A program made the position numbers and the translations under genes. 64,000 nucleotides of DNA from Alphaproteobacteria bacterium SO-S41 (lineage in GTDB: Bacteria; Pseudomonadota; Alphaproteobacteria; Micropepsales; Micropepsaceae), in assembly GCA_019670725.1 (NCBI GenBank), contig AP024629.1, forward strand, positions 3,844,001-3,908,000, read 5' to 3'. The notes beneath the pieces are model-generated. The model saw only the letters and a program-made list of their open reading frames with translations. It was not told the DNA's origin and did not search any database. Shown here piece by piece: positions 35,232 to 44,984 of the stretch (the first letter of the stretch is position 1; the number at the start of each line of letters is the position of its first letter).

Positions 35232-38200
35232 CTATTGCGGCGGGCACTGGTCCGGGAACGCCGCAGCGTGGTTGGGATTGCTGCAGTCGAGCGGACACTG
35301 GTCGGGCGCGTTCTGCACGTTCGAGGCATCGTTGCAGTCGAGCGGGGCCGGCTCCGGTTCAGGCTGCGGCTCAGGTTCCGCGACCGGTTCGGGTTCCGGC
35401 TCGGGCTGGGGTTCGGGTTCCGCAACCGGCTCCGGTTCGGGCTCAGGTTGCGCCACGGGTTCCGGTTCCGGCGGCGCGGGTTCAGGCTCAGCGACCGGTT
35501 CCGGTTCGGGCTCCGGTTCAGCGACAGGCTCCGGCGGCGTGGGCTCGGGTTCTGCGACCGGTTCCGGCTCGGGCTCCGGTTCGGCGACCGGTTCCGGCGG
35601 CGCGGGCTCGGGCTCCACCGTCGGCTCGGGTTCCGGCGCAGGTTCCGGTTCCGTCGTGGGTTCAGGTACCGGAGCGGGCTCAGCGGCCGGGCACTGTTCC
35701 GGATTCGCCGCCGCCTGCGCGGGATCGGCGCAGTCGACCGGCGCGGGCTCCGGCTCGGTGGTGGGCTCGGTGGTGGGCTCGGTGGTCGGCTCAGTCGTCG
35801 GTTCCGTGGCGGGTTCCGTCGTCGGTTCCGTCGTGGGCTCCGTGGCCGGCTCCGTCGTCGGTTCCGTTGCCGGCTCCGTGGTGGGTTCCGTGGTGGGCTC
35901 CGTCGTCGGCTCGGTCGTGGGCTCCGTTGCCGGCTCAGTTGTCGGTTCCGTCGCGGGTTCTGTCGTCGGTTCCGTCGTGGGCTCCGTCGTCGGCTCGGTT
36001 GTCGGTTCCGTTGTGGGCTCCGTCGTCGGCTCGGTCGTCGGTTCCGTCGTGGGCTCCGTTGCCGGCTCAGTTGTCGGTTCCGTCGCGGGTTCTTTCGTCG
36101 GTTCCGTTGTCGGCTCCGTCGTCGGTTCCGCGGTGGGCTCGGTCGTAGGCTCCGTCGTCGGCTCGGCGGTCGGCTCCGTCGTCGGAGGCGTCGTCGGTTC
36201 CGCGGTGGGCTCCGGCGTCGGTTCCGGCGTCGGGGCTATGGCGGGCTCGGGCACCGGACAGATGTCGGCATGTGCGGCGGCCTGGGCGGGATCGGCGCAA
36301 TCGACCGGCGGCGGCGGGACGGGCTCGGTCTCCGGGATGGACTGCGGGCAGGCCTCCGGATGGGCCGCGGCCTGGGCCGGGTCGTTGCAGTCGGCGATCG
36401 CGACGGAGTCGGGATCGACGGGCGCGCCGTTCTCGTCGGTGCCCTGGACCGCGGGCGCCGTTTCGATTTCGGCGGTCGGGTTGGCGACCGGCTCGACCGG
36501 GATCGGCGCCGGGTCGTCGGGCGTCGGCGGGGCGATCGAGACTTCCGGTTCGGGCGGCGTGAAGCCTTCGCAGGCGAGCTGGCCGTTGAGGTTCTGGATG
36601 TCCTTGCCCGCGCAGTCGGAGATCACGACCGCGGTCGGGATCCACGAGCCGCCGTCGCTGAGGCATTCGGCCGACAGGATGCCGCCGGACACGGAGCCGT
36701 TGCGGCACGTGCCCATCCACGACCCGCCGGGAACCTGTTCGGCCGCAGCGGCCGCCGATTGCGCGGCGATCTGTTCCGGTGTCTGGTCGGGCGTGATGCC
36801 CGCATTGATTTCGGCCGCCGTCGGTTCGGGCGCGAGCTGCGAGGGCACGCCGGGGCAGCCGAGCGCGCCGCTCTCGTTGTAGATGTCGCCCGCGCAGAGC
36901 AGGTAGGGCAGCGAGGTGCCGCGGGCGGTGCCGTCCGGCGCGGCGCAGTCGGCGGTCAGATACTCACCGGCGACATACGCGTTCGTGCAGGACTGCTGGT
37001 AGGAGCCGCCGGGGATCGAGATCTCGGCAGGCTGGCTCGAGGCGACGCCGGCGCAGGTGAGATAGCCCGCGCTGTTGGCGATGTCGCCGGTGCAGCCGCG
37101 ATAGGCGAGCGCGGCGGGAATCCAGTAGCCCGCAGCGTTCGTGCATTCGGCCGAGAGATAGCCGCCAGCCGCGGAGGCGTTGCGGCACGATTGCTGGTAG
37201 GAGCCGGGCGGCAGGTCTTCCGCTTCGACGCGGGGCGAAGGCTCCGGCATCGCGCAGTCGAGATTGCCCGCATTGTTCTCCATCGGCTTGGTGCAGGCGC
37301 CGGTGTCGTAGGCCGTGGTGTGCCATTCGCCGGTCGGCGTCAGGCATTCCGCGGTGAGGATGGCGCCGTCCATGCGGCCGTTGCGGCAGCTCTGCGTCCA
37401 GCCGCCATAGGGGAACGGATGGTCGGGCGGGTTGCAGGTGAGGACGCCGTTGCGGTTCTCGACCGGCGCGGTGCAGGCGCGGGTGTCGAGCGAGGTCTCC
37501 TGCCAGCGATTGCGCTCGTCGCGGCATTCGGCGACCAGCCAGAAGCCGTCATAGGTGGCATTGCGACAGCCATCGACCCAGCCGCCGGTGGGGCGTTCGG
37601 GTTCGACGCGGCCGCAGATCAGGTCGCCATTGTCGTTGTTGATCGGATAGGGGCAGTAGCGCACGTCGAGCGTGCTGCGCCGCCAGTTGCCGCGCTGGGT
37701 GCGGCAGGTCGCCTCCAACGTGTAGCCGTCGAAGTCGGCATTGCGGCAGGTGTTCTGCCAGCCGCCGGCGGGCATGACGAAGTCGTCGCGGCGGCGGCGG
37801 TCGTTCCACGAACTGTCGCAGTAGAGTTCGCCACCATAGTTGAAGATCTCGGACGAGCAGTCAGTCCAGCGGATCTCGGCATTGCGCCACTCGCCGCGCC
37901 AGCCGATGCACTGGCCGTACATCCAGTCGCCATAGACCGTCACATCGCGGCAGGATTCGTACCAGGTGCCGTCGGGCAGGTAGGAGAATTCGTCCGGGAT
38001 GGGCTCGTAATAGGGCTCGTTGTCATAGGGGTCGCGCGGCGGCCGCGGCTTGCTGCGCGGCGGCGGCGGGACGCGCCGCGCCTCGGGGTTGGGACGCGAG
38101 TAATCGCGGGCGCAGACGAGACGGCCGCGATCGTTCTCCACATAGTTGGAGCACTTGCGCCAATTGACCTTGGTGACCTTCCAGCGGCCGCGCTGATCGC

Positions 38201-39119
38201 GGCACTCGGCCGAGAGCACGGCGCCGGTGACCGAGGCGCTGCGGCAGGTGCGCTGCCACCCGCCGGCCGGCGCGTAGGGCTTCGCGCCCGGCGGCAGCGG
38301 CAGCGGCAGGTTGATGCGCGTCGTCTCGATATTACGGTCGCAGACGAGCGTGCCGCCGATATTGGAGATCGGGGCGTTGCACTGCTTCCAGTTGAGGACG
38401 GTGGTGCGCGTACCGCGTTCCCACGTCGCGCAGCGCGCCGCGAGGAGATCGCCGGCGACGTCGAAGGCATCGCAGGTCTGGGCCCACGAGCCGCGCGGCA
38501 CGAAGGATTTGCGCTCGCAGACGAGGCGGCCTTCGACATCGACACCGAAGCCGGTGCGGCAGGCATTGACCGCGATCGGCGGCGACTTGATCCACTTGCC
38601 GCGGCGGTTGAGGCATTCGCCGTTCAGCTGGCCGCCCGAGATGCCGTAGAGGCGGCAGGAGCGCGACCACGAGCCCATCGGGCGCTCGCCGGGGAGGTCG
38701 CAGACGAGCTGGCCGTCGCGGTTGAGGAGCGCGGTGTAGCAGCCCTTCACCTCGACGCGGGTCTTGCGCATGCGGCCGTCGACGCGGAGACATTCGGCGC
38801 CGAGGACGCGGCCGTCATAGACGAAGCTGCGGCACGAGCTGGTCCAGAGGCCGGCGGGGAGTTCGCTGCGGCGGACGCAGGTCAGCTTCGCGTCGATATT
38901 GCGGATGTCGCCGAGACAGTCGGCGATGCGGGCGAGCTTGGCGGGCTTGGCCTTGCCCTTCTGGTCCTTGCAGCGGGCGGAGAGTGTGCCGTCCTTGGAG
39001 ACGGAGGCCTTCTCGCAGGTCTTGAGATAGGAGCCCGAGGGCACCGCCGGCTTCGCTTCGGCCACGCCAAGCGCCAGCACCGCGCCCACGAGGGCAGCGA
39101 CAATGAATTTCAAACGCAT
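35232..39119 (-). CDS. Secreted protein with 12 tandem CVNH domains and Pro/Thr/Glu-rich tail
   Basis: This 1,295-residue exported protein starts with a signal peptide (residues 1-22, [20 protein letters not shown]). Residues about 28-855 contain twelve repeats of about 50-65 residues. Most have four cysteines in the pattern G-S/G-W/Y-xx-(S/T)C-R...L-x-A-E-C...W...C...L-x-C, which is the cyanovirin-N homology fold, a mannose-type glycan-binding domain. Then come two Cys-pair motifs of the form [11 protein letters not shown]...CP, about 40 tandem TTEP units (about 961-1121), a third Cys-pair motif, an EP-rich stretch, and two more at the extreme C-terminus. The ATG at 39119 has an AGGGGAA Shine-Dalgarno. 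No membrane anchor or sortase signal is visible. Surface or cell-wall glycan binding is a reasonable guess. The neighbouring 1,561-residue protein is also secreted but divergently transcribed. Confidence 0.82.
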   Translation of the reverse strand: MRLKFIVAALVGAVLALGVAEAKPAVPSGSYLKTCEKASVSKDGTLSARCKDQKGKAKPAKLARIADCLGDIRNIDAKLTCVRRSELPAGLWTSSCRSFVYDGRVLGAECLRVDGRMRKTRVEVKGCYTALLNRDGQLVCDLPGERPMGSWSRSCRLYGISGGQLNGECLNRRGKWIKSPPIAVNACRTGFGVDVEGRLVCERKSFVPRGSWAQTCDAFDVAGDLLAARCATWERGTRTTVLNWKQCNAPISNIGGTLVCDRNIETTRINLPLPLPPGAKPYAPAGGWQRTCRSASVTGAVLSAECRDQRGRWKVTKVNWRKCSNYVENDRGRLVCARDYSRPNPEARRVPPPPRSKPRPPRDPYDNEPYYEPIPDEFSYLPDGTWYESCRDVTVYGDWMYGQCIGWRGEWRNAEIRWTDCSSEIFNYGGELYCDSSWNDRRRRDDFVMPAGGWQNTCRNADFDGYTLEATCRTQRGNWRRSTLDVRYCPYPINNDNGDLICGRVEPERPTGGWVDGCRNATYDGFWLVAECRDERNRWQETSLDTRACTAPVENRNGVLTCNPPDHPFPYGGWTQSCRNGRMDGAILTAECLTPTGEWHTTAYDTGACTKPMENNAGNLDCAMPEPSPRVEAEDLPPGSYQQSCRNASAAGGYLSAECTNAAGYWIPAALAYRGCTGDIANSAGYLTCAGVASSQPAEISIPGGSYQQSCTNAYVAGEYLTADCAAPDGTARGTSLPYLLCAGDIYNESGALGCPGVPSQLAPEPTAAEINAGITPDQTPEQIAAQSAAAAAEQVPGGSWMGTCRNGSVSGGILSAECLSDGGSWIPTAVVISDCAGKDIQNLNGQLACEGFTPPEPEVSIAPPTPDDPAPIPVEPVANPTAEIETAPAVQGTDENGAPVDPDSVAIADCNDPAQAAAHPEACPQSIPETEPVPPPPVDCADPAQAAAHADICPVPEPAIAPTPEPTPEPTAEPTTPPTTEPTAEPTTEPTTEPTAEPTTEPTTEPTKEPATEPTTEPATEPTTEPTTEPTTEPTTEPTTEPTTEPTTEPTTEPATEPTTEPATEPTTEPTTEPTTEPTTEPATEPTTEPATEPTTEPTTEPATEPTTEPTTEPTTEPTTEPEPAPVDCADPAQAAANPEQCPAAEPAPVPEPTTEPEPAPEPEPTVEPEPAPPEPVAEPEPEPEPVAEPEPTPPEPVAEPEPEPEPVAEPEPAPPEPEPVAQPEPEPEPVAEPEPQPEPEPEPVAEPEPQPEPEPAPLDCNDASNVQNAPDQCPLDCSNPNHAAAFPDQCPPQ
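35755..36235 (-). repeat. 12-bp minisatellite encoding TTEP units
   Basis: About 40 copies of a 12-bp unit, with variants coding [12 protein letters not shown] and TKEP, lie in frame inside the CVNH gene. Copies differ mainly at third codon positions, so the array is old enough to have diverged at synonymous sites. Its length could vary by slippage between strains. Confidence 0.9.
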
Positions 39120-39242
39120 GGACTCAGTTCCCCTGGGGCTCGCCCGCGCGGACTTTGTGCAGGACCCATGTCGCTGCGCAAGCGGACGCGCCGTCGCACG
39201 GACGAATTCAGCCCGCACATCTGAATACAAGGTGAACGATGG

Positions 39243-39527
39243 TCAGCAGCAGGCCTCGGCGGCGAGGGCTGCGGCGCTGTGTCCCAGTGCATCGACATCG
39301 GCTTGCGCAACGTCAGCCATTGGACGGGCGATGCGGAAGGCGAGACTGGCGGCGGGATGGAGGAGGACGAGCGTGGTCTGGCGTCCGCCTGGACTGCCGG
39401 GGCGGCGGCAGGCTTCCTCGGTCACCAGCCACGCCTCCTCGCCATCGCCGAAGCGGGCTTTGGCCCAGGCTTTGATGCGGGCGGCGATTTCAGCCGCCTG
39501 CGGCGTGGTGTGTCGTTTCAGAAGCAC
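39243..39527 (-). CDS. Small conserved-looking hypothetical protein
   Basis: This 94-residue protein is of unknown function. The central pattern VTEEACRRPGSPGGRQTTLVLL resembles a class of small alphaproteobacterial proteins with a C-x-x-PG-P-x-x-T motif, and the end is unusual (AAEACC, twin cysteines). The GTG at 39527 is the only reasonable start before the divergent gene at 39591 and has a weak Shine-Dalgarno. A longer frame overlapping that gene is a shadow. The coding call rests on protein-like composition and weak recall, so it is tentative. Confidence 0.5.
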   Translation of the reverse strand: MLLKRHTTPQAAEIAARIKAWAKARFGDGEEAWLVTEEACRRPGSPGGRQTTLVLLHPAASLAFRIARPMADVAQADVDALGHSAAALAAEACC

Positions 39528-39590
39528 GGCGGCGTGGTAACACGGACGGACGTGCTGGCGGAAATCTTCGAGCGCCGAAAGGGCTGCTGA

Positions 39591-42500
39591 ATGAAGCGTT
39601 TGTTTGTGGGCGGGGTGTTGGCCGCCGGACTTGCTCTCAGTTCCCTGATCCACGGCCAGGAAGCGGCGCCCGCGCCCACCAACCTCACCATCGAGACCGC
39701 CGAGACGGTCAAACTGGACCAGCGCGTCGAGACCAAGATCATTATCAGCGATGGCGGCTATGCGGTCGCCGCCTATTACGCGCTGGAGATCCCCTCGGAA
39801 GATGAGGCTGCGCGGTTCGACATCGTCGTCGCCAATCCGACCAATGCGCGGTTGAACCTCACCCTCGCCGACGAACGCGACGGGTCGATCGCGCAGGCCG
39901 ATCGCGCGGAGACCGGCGAGCTGCGCTTCAAGAACTTCGTGCTCGGCAAGGGGCGGCACTTCCTGCGCATCGGGGCGAGCCTGGAGAAAGACGATCCGGT
40001 ACCGCCCTTCACGCTGTCGTTCGAGCGCAAGGGCACGTGGCAGACCGGCGAGGAGCGCGAGCCCAACGGCGATTTCAAGAGCGAGAGCGTCGTGCCGGTC
40101 AGCGTGGTCATGAAAGGCGTGATCGACGACGACAATGACCGCGACTTCGGCGCCTTCGAGGTGACGGGTCCGCTGCAGCTGTGGAAGCTGGAGGCGCGGG
40201 GACCGTCGGCCAATTCGCTGATGCTGTTCAATCCGCAGGGCTCGGAGATCAAGCGCGCCGAGCGCCCGAGCCCGAGCGAGAACCCGCAGCTCTGGAGCGT
40301 GCTGCTGCCGCCGGGGCTCGCGCATGTGCGGGTGTCGGGTCCGCCGGGCGCGTGGGAGATCGTCGCAACGCCGCAAGGGCCGGCCCCCATCGAAGTGCTG
40401 GGCGGCGATGCCGCGGCGCGCAAGGCGGGCGAGATCGACGAGGTCGAGCCCAATGACGGCGTCGACCGGGCGCTGACGCTGCCGCTGGACGGCAGCCGCG
40501 CGGGGCAGATCGAATCCTCCAGCGACGAGGACGTCTATCGCTTCACGCTGGATGCCGAGACGCATGTGCGCCTCAGCCTCACCGGCCCGAACGACATCCG
40601 CCTGCGCGGCAACATGTATCGCGTGTCGACCGGCTGGGATGCGGGCTGGCTGCAGCCCGTGCCGCCGCCGGTCGCGGAAGGTGCGCCGCCGCCAACCATG
40701 GTCAGCATGGACACCGACTACGACCTGCCGCAGGGCGATTATTACGTCGAGCTGCGCGCCGACAAGCCGAGCGCCGTGCCCTATGTGCTGAGCTTGAAGC
40801 GGTTGCCGATCTTCGGACCGGAGACCGACCTGGAGCCCAACGACGATATCGAGGGGGCGCAGCGCGTGCCGGCCTCGCTGCGCATCACCGGCACGATGCG
40901 CAAGGACGATGCCGACTGGTTCCGCCTGCCCGATCTCGACAAGCCCGCGACGCTGACGGTGACCGCGACCGTGGCGCCGGACGATCTGAGGCTGCGGCTG
41001 GGGCGCCTCGCCCTCGAACGCACGGCCTCGGGGCCGGAGCGGTGGAATGTCGATGACAGCGACGGCGACCTGACGCGCAGCGAGGACAAGAAAAGCTTCA
41101 CCATCGACCTGCCCGCGGGGAAGGATCGCTATCTACGCGTCACCAGCGGCGGGCTCGGCGCTTATGACCTGCAGATCGCCTTCAGCGACGGGCCGGTGGC
41201 GGTGCCGCCTTCGACCGAGCTGACGGCGACGCTGGCGCCGGCGGCGAAGGACGTCGCGGCCTTTGCCGAGGTGCACCAGAAGCTAGGCGTCACGCTGAGC
41301 GTCCGCAATGCGGGCAGCGCAGCGGTGACGGCGCCGCTGACCTTCGCGCTGTCGGACGATCGCTGGAGCATCGAAGGCGCCCCGCCGACCGTCGCGATCG
41401 CGCCGGGCGCAAGCGTGGACGTGGCGGTAACGCTGGTCGCGCCGCCGCTGCTGCTCGACGGGACCAAGATCGTCGTCAGCGCGAAGGCCGGCGATGCGTC
41501 GGTCGAGGCGACGGTGGGCGTGACGAGTGCGGCGGCGATGGCCTCGCCCGAGCGGCGCTGGGACCTGCCGGAGAGCATGCTGGGCGGCGTCAATGTCGCC
41601 TGGCGGGCGCTGGGCGGGACGACCACCGAGCCGAACAAGCTGCTGATCGACGGCTACGCGACCAGCGGCACGGCCGAGCGGATCGATGCGAGCGACGAGC
41701 CAGACTATATCGCGGTGCTGGATCTTGCCGGCGATGCGCCGCTGAAGATCGTGGGGGTCACCGTCAATCCGACCATCGGGCCCGACCTGCCGAGCCAGGT
41801 GAAGCGGCTGGCGATCGAGACGTCAGTGGACGGCACCGCCTATACGCGCGTCTTCGAAGGCGAGATCGGCCCGCGCCAGCGTGAGTATGCGATCCCGTTC
41901 GCGACGCCGGTCGAGGCGAAGTTCGTGAAGGTCCTGCCGATCACGGCGCAGGGCAACAATAACGCCGTGCCGATGATCGGCGAGGTGAAGGTGATCGCGG
42001 AAGCCGCGACCGCCGCGACGATCGCACCGGGCGGCTTCAATGTCGCCGATCCTGCGCTGGGCGGCTTCCTGACGACGTTCCATCCGATCAGCAGCTATGC
42101 CTTCAAGATGATCAAGCCGGACACGTCGACGGACGCGGCCTATATCGGCAAGGACGACAAGCGGCAGATCGACTGGACCATCGCCTTCCGCAACCAGCGT
42201 GCGGCGCTGCTGTCGAGCATCACCTGGGAAGACCCGACCGATCTCGATCCGCGCACCACGATCGACCGTGTCGAGGTCGAAACCGCGATGGCGGCGGACG
42301 GACCGTTCACGAAGGCCGGGACCTGGGAGATCACCCGCAACGGCGACGGGACCACGCAGCCCTTTACCTTCCCGGCCGGGACCTGGGCGCGCTTCGTGCG
42401 CTTCAACGTGGTGGTGCCGCCCTATAACGAGGAGCTACACGGCAACTATTTCCGGATGCCGAAGGTGTTGAAGATCCTCGAGGCGCCGTGGAGTGCGGCG

Positions 42501-44276
42501 GCGGGATCGATCGTCGCCGAATGGGGCGAGCTGACCAGCGACGGGCCGTATGAAAGACTGAACCCGCGTCCGCTGCCGCAGGGCATCGCGGCCCTTGAGG
42601 CCGGCGGCGACACCAAGGAGACGGCGCGCGTGCTGCCTGCCGGCGAGGTGAAGCCCGGCCGGGTCGCGGCGGGCACGCGCAGCGAATGGTGGGCGATCGA
42701 CGTGCCCGCCGAGGGGCAGTCGCTGGTCCTCACTTTGGCCGGCAGGCCCGCGCTGAGCGTCACGGCGGCGATGCAGGATGCGTCCGGCAAGGCCGTGTCA
42801 CTGGTCGTCAGCCAGGATGACGGCAAGACGCGCATCGCGGCGAGCAAGGTCTCGCCCGGGCGCTATTACGTGAAGGTGGAAGAGCCGCCGCGCTCGATCG
42901 CGCTGGTGTGGGACACGTCGGGGAGCGTCGGGCCTTATGTGCCGACCATCATCCAGTCGATCCGCGGCTTCTCGCGCTCGCTGACACCGGGACGGGACGA
43001 GGTGGCGCTGCTGCCCTTCTCCGATCCCAAAGCGGTGCCGATCCTGACCGACTGGACCGGCGATCCGCTGACCGCCTTCGCGGCGCTCAACGGCTATGAC
43101 TGGCACGACCAGTCGTCGAACGCCGAAGGCGGCGTGGTCGGCGCGGCGGACGCGCTGGACGGGCGGCCGGGGACGCGGGCGGCGATCCTGATCACCGACT
43201 TCGCGACGGGCAGCGACTATGACCAGCGCATGCAGAGCTATGACCTGATCGGCAAGGTGCGGCCGCGCATCTTCAGCTTCGCCATCCCCTCGGGCAGCGA
43301 TGCCGACGGGGCGGCGGAAGAGCGCGGGCTGATGCTGCAATACACCGCGCTCTCGGGCGGCACGGCGACCTATGCGGGGACGCCGGGCGATCTGGAGAAG
43401 GCGTTCGCGCTGACCGTCGCGGCGCTGAGGGCGCCGAAGGACTACACGATCGCCGCCGAGATCGGCTTCAAGCCGCCGGAGCCGGGCCATGTGCAGGTGA
43501 CGGTGCCGGAAAGCGCGGAAGCGCCGCCGGCGTCGAAGGACCGCGCGGTGCTGGTGATCCTGGATGCGTCGGGCTCGATGCTGAAGAAGTTGGGCAAGAA
43601 GCGGCGCATCGACATCGCCAAGGACACGCTCAACGAGCTGACGCAGACCATGCTGCCGGAGGGGACGCCGCTCGCCATGCGGGTGTTCGGCGACACCAAG
43701 CCCGATAGCTGCGAGACCAATCTGCGCCTGCCGCTCGCGCCGCTCGACCGGGCTGCTGCGAAGGGCGTGGTGGACAAGATCGTCTCGATTAACAAGGCGA
43801 AGACGGCGATCGGCGCCTCGCTGGCGCTGGCGGCCGACGATCTCGGCGGGACCGCCGGGCAGAAGCTGATCATCCTCATCACCGACGGCGAGGAGACCTG
43901 CGACGGCGACCCCGCCGCGGAGATCGAGGCGCTGAAAGCCAAGGGCGTCGATGCGCGGATCAGCATTGTCGGCTTTGCGGTGGACGACCAGGCGCTGAAG
44001 GACACGTTCTCGGCCTGGGCGGCGGCGGGCGGCGGCGGCTATTTCGACGCGACCAAGCCGGGCGATCTCGCACCCGCCGTGCGCAAGGCGCTGCTGCCGC
44101 CGTTCGAAGTGGTGGCGGCGGACGGCAGCGTCGTCGCGACGGGCGTCGCCGGCGGCGAGCCCGTCGAGGCGCCGCCCGGCACCTATACGATCCGCGTCCT
44201 CACCGATCCCGTGCAGGAATTCCCCGGCATCGTCATCGAAAGCGGAGGCATGGCGAGCGTGGCGTTGGGTCAGTGA
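39591..44276 (+). CDS. Large secreted protein with PPC-like and two von Willebrand A domains
   Basis: This 1,561-residue exported protein has a signal peptide at residues 1-22. Three EPN motifs (EREPNGD near 157, EVEPNDG near 284, DLEPNDD near 413) each start a beta-rich segment like bacterial pre-peptidase C-terminal domains. Two segments around 720-790 and 820-950 look like F5/8-type C (discoidin) folds. Two von Willebrand A domains follow, with MIDAS motifs DTSGS near residue 1108 and DASGS near 1325, both intact. A short beta domain ends the protein. This architecture suggests extracellular or periplasmic protein or glycan binding. No catalytic residues were recognised. It shares its last base with the VanZ gene start. 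Confidence 0.85.
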   Translation: MKRLFVGGVLAAGLALSSLIHGQEAAPAPTNLTIETAETVKLDQRVETKIIISDGGYAVAAYYALEIPSEDEAARFDIVVANPTNARLNLTLADERDGSIAQADRAETGELRFKNFVLGKGRHFLRIGASLEKDDPVPPFTLSFERKGTWQTGEEREPNGDFKSESVVPVSVVMKGVIDDDNDRDFGAFEVTGPLQLWKLEARGPSANSLMLFNPQGSEIKRAERPSPSENPQLWSVLLPPGLAHVRVSGPPGAWEIVATPQGPAPIEVLGGDAAARKAGEIDEVEPNDGVDRALTLPLDGSRAGQIESSSDEDVYRFTLDAETHVRLSLTGPNDIRLRGNMYRVSTGWDAGWLQPVPPPVAEGAPPPTMVSMDTDYDLPQGDYYVELRADKPSAVPYVLSLKRLPIFGPETDLEPNDDIEGAQRVPASLRITGTMRKDDADWFRLPDLDKPATLTVTATVAPDDLRLRLGRLALERTASGPERWNVDDSDGDLTRSEDKKSFTIDLPAGKDRYLRVTSGGLGAYDLQIAFSDGPVAVPPSTELTATLAPAAKDVAAFAEVHQKLGVTLSVRNAGSAAVTAPLTFALSDDRWSIEGAPPTVAIAPGASVDVAVTLVAPPLLLDGTKIVVSAKAGDASVEATVGVTSAAAMASPERRWDLPESMLGGVNVAWRALGGTTTEPNKLLIDGYATSGTAERIDASDEPDYIAVLDLAGDAPLKIVGVTVNPTIGPDLPSQVKRLAIETSVDGTAYTRVFEGEIGPRQREYAIPFATPVEAKFVKVLPITAQGNNNAVPMIGEVKVIAEAATAATIAPGGFNVADPALGGFLTTFHPISSYAFKMIKPDTSTDAAYIGKDDKRQIDWTIAFRNQRAALLSSITWEDPTDLDPRTTIDRVEVETAMAADGPFTKAGTWEITRNGDGTTQPFTFPAGTWARFVRFNVVVPPYNEELHGNYFRMPKVLKILEAPWSAAAGSIVAEWGELTSDGPYERLNPRPLPQGIAALEAGGDTKETARVLPAGEVKPGRVAAGTRSEWWAIDVPAEGQSLVLTLAGRPALSVTAAMQDASGKAVSLVVSQDDGKTRIAASKVSPGRYYVKVEEPPRSIALVWDTSGSVGPYVPTIIQSIRGFSRSLTPGRDEVALLPFSDPKAVPILTDWTGDPLTAFAALNGYDWHDQSSNAEGGVVGAADALDGRPGTRAAILITDFATGSDYDQRMQSYDLIGKVRPRIFSFAIPSGSDADGAAEERGLMLQYTALSGGTATYAGTPGDLEKAFALTVAALRAPKDYTIAAEIGFKPPEPGHVQVTVPESAEAPPASKDRAVLVILDASGSMLKKLGKKRRIDIAKDTLNELTQTMLPEGTPLAMRVFGDTKPDSCETNLRLPLAPLDRAAAKGVVDKIVSINKAKTAIGASLALAADDLGGTAGQKLIILITDGEETCDGDPAAEIEALKAKGVDARISIVGFAVDDQALKDTFSAWAAAGGGGYFDATKPGDLAPAVRKALLPPFEVVAADGSVVATGVAGGEPVEAPPGTYTIRVLTDPVQEFPGIVIESGGMASVALGQ

Positions 44277-44632
44277 TGCGTTCAGTCTGGTTTCGCGGTT
44301 TCGCGTGGTGTGCGTTCGCGGTGGCCGCTGCAGTGGTGCTCTATTTCACGCTGAAGCCCGGCCCCGGCGGCGGGCCGTTCATGTGGTGGGACAAGGCGCA
44401 GCATTTCAGCGCCTATCTCGCGCTGTCGACGCTCGCCGGGTTGGCGGCGAAAAGCTGGAAGCAGGCGGCGTTGTTCGCGCTGGGGCTTGCGGTCGCCGGC
44501 TACGGGCTGGAGATCATCCAGTTCTATGTCGGGCGCAGCTATGATCTCTATGACGAGGCGGCCAATGCGCTTGGCTGCCTGACGGGGTTCGCGGCGAGCC
44601 AAATCTTCAGGGGAGTATTCGGCCGTGTATGA
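44276..44632 (+). CDS. VanZ-like family membrane protein
   Basis: This 118-residue membrane protein has about four hydrophobic segments and the VanZ-like features WWDKAQHFSAYLALSTL and GYGLEIIQFYVGRSYDLYDEAANALG. VanZ proteins confer low-level teicoplanin resistance in Gram-positives, but in alphaproteobacteria the role is unknown. The ATG at 44276 overlaps the preceding stop (TGATG). The end overlaps the next gene by eight bases. Confidence 0.83.
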   Translation: MRSVWFRGFAWCAFAVAAAVVLYFTLKPGPGGGPFMWWDKAQHFSAYLALSTLAGLAAKSWKQAALFALGLAVAGYGLEIIQFYVGRSYDLYDEAANALGCLTGFAASQIFRGVFGRV

Positions 44633-44984
44633 GGGGCAGTTGGAGGCGTGGATCCTCACGCTGGTGTCGGAGGGGATCGTCGCGGCGCTGCTGGCGCGCT
44701 CGTTCGGCATGACGCCGTGGAAGGCCGCAGCGGCGGCGGTGTTCGGCAGCCTGCTGTCGCATCCGATCGTGTGGTGGAGCTATCACGAGCTCTTCATCGG
44801 CAAGCTCGGCTACTGGCCGACCTTCGCCATTGTCGAAGCCTTCGCGGTGAGCGTGGAGGCGCCGTTCTATCGCGCGCTCGGCGCCCCGCGCTGGAGCACC
44901 GCGTTCGCCATCTCGTTCGTCGTCAATGCGGCGTCGGTGCTGGCAGGCTTTGCGATGTACGCGATCCAGGGCGCGCTAGGCTAA
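44625..44984 (+). CDS. Small polytopic membrane protein, unknown
   Basis: This 119-residue protein has three to four predicted membrane helices (LTLVSEGIVAALLA, AAAAAVFGSLLSHPIVW, FAISFVVNAASVLAGFAMYAI). It begins with GTG at 44625, eight bases before the VanZ stop, so it is probably translationally coupled. Its 3' end overlaps the convergent gene at 44923 by 62 bp. No family was recognised; it may work with the VanZ protein. Confidence 0.65.
   Translation: MYEGQLEAWILTLVSEGIVAALLARSFGMTPWKAAAAAVFGSLLSHPIVWWSYHELFIGKLGYWPTFAIVEAFAVSVEAPFYRALGAPRWSTAFAISFVVNAASVLAGFAMYAIQGALG

Noticed and set aside
35755-36235. Regular short repeats considered as a CRISPR array
   Set aside because: The unit is 12 bp with no spacers and lies in frame inside a coding gene.
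35272-36882. Plus-strand frame coding repeated GSVVGS
   Set aside because: It is the complement of the TTEP minisatellite and has no start context or family; the minus-strand product is the real one.
34431-39224. Uninterrupted 1,597-codon plus-strand frame opposite the CVNH and dienelactone hydrolase genes
   Set aside because: The minus-strand genes have signal peptides, repeated Cys domains and catalytic motifs; the plus frame is Arg/Gly-rich composition without a family and is open only because of the GC-rich codon pattern.
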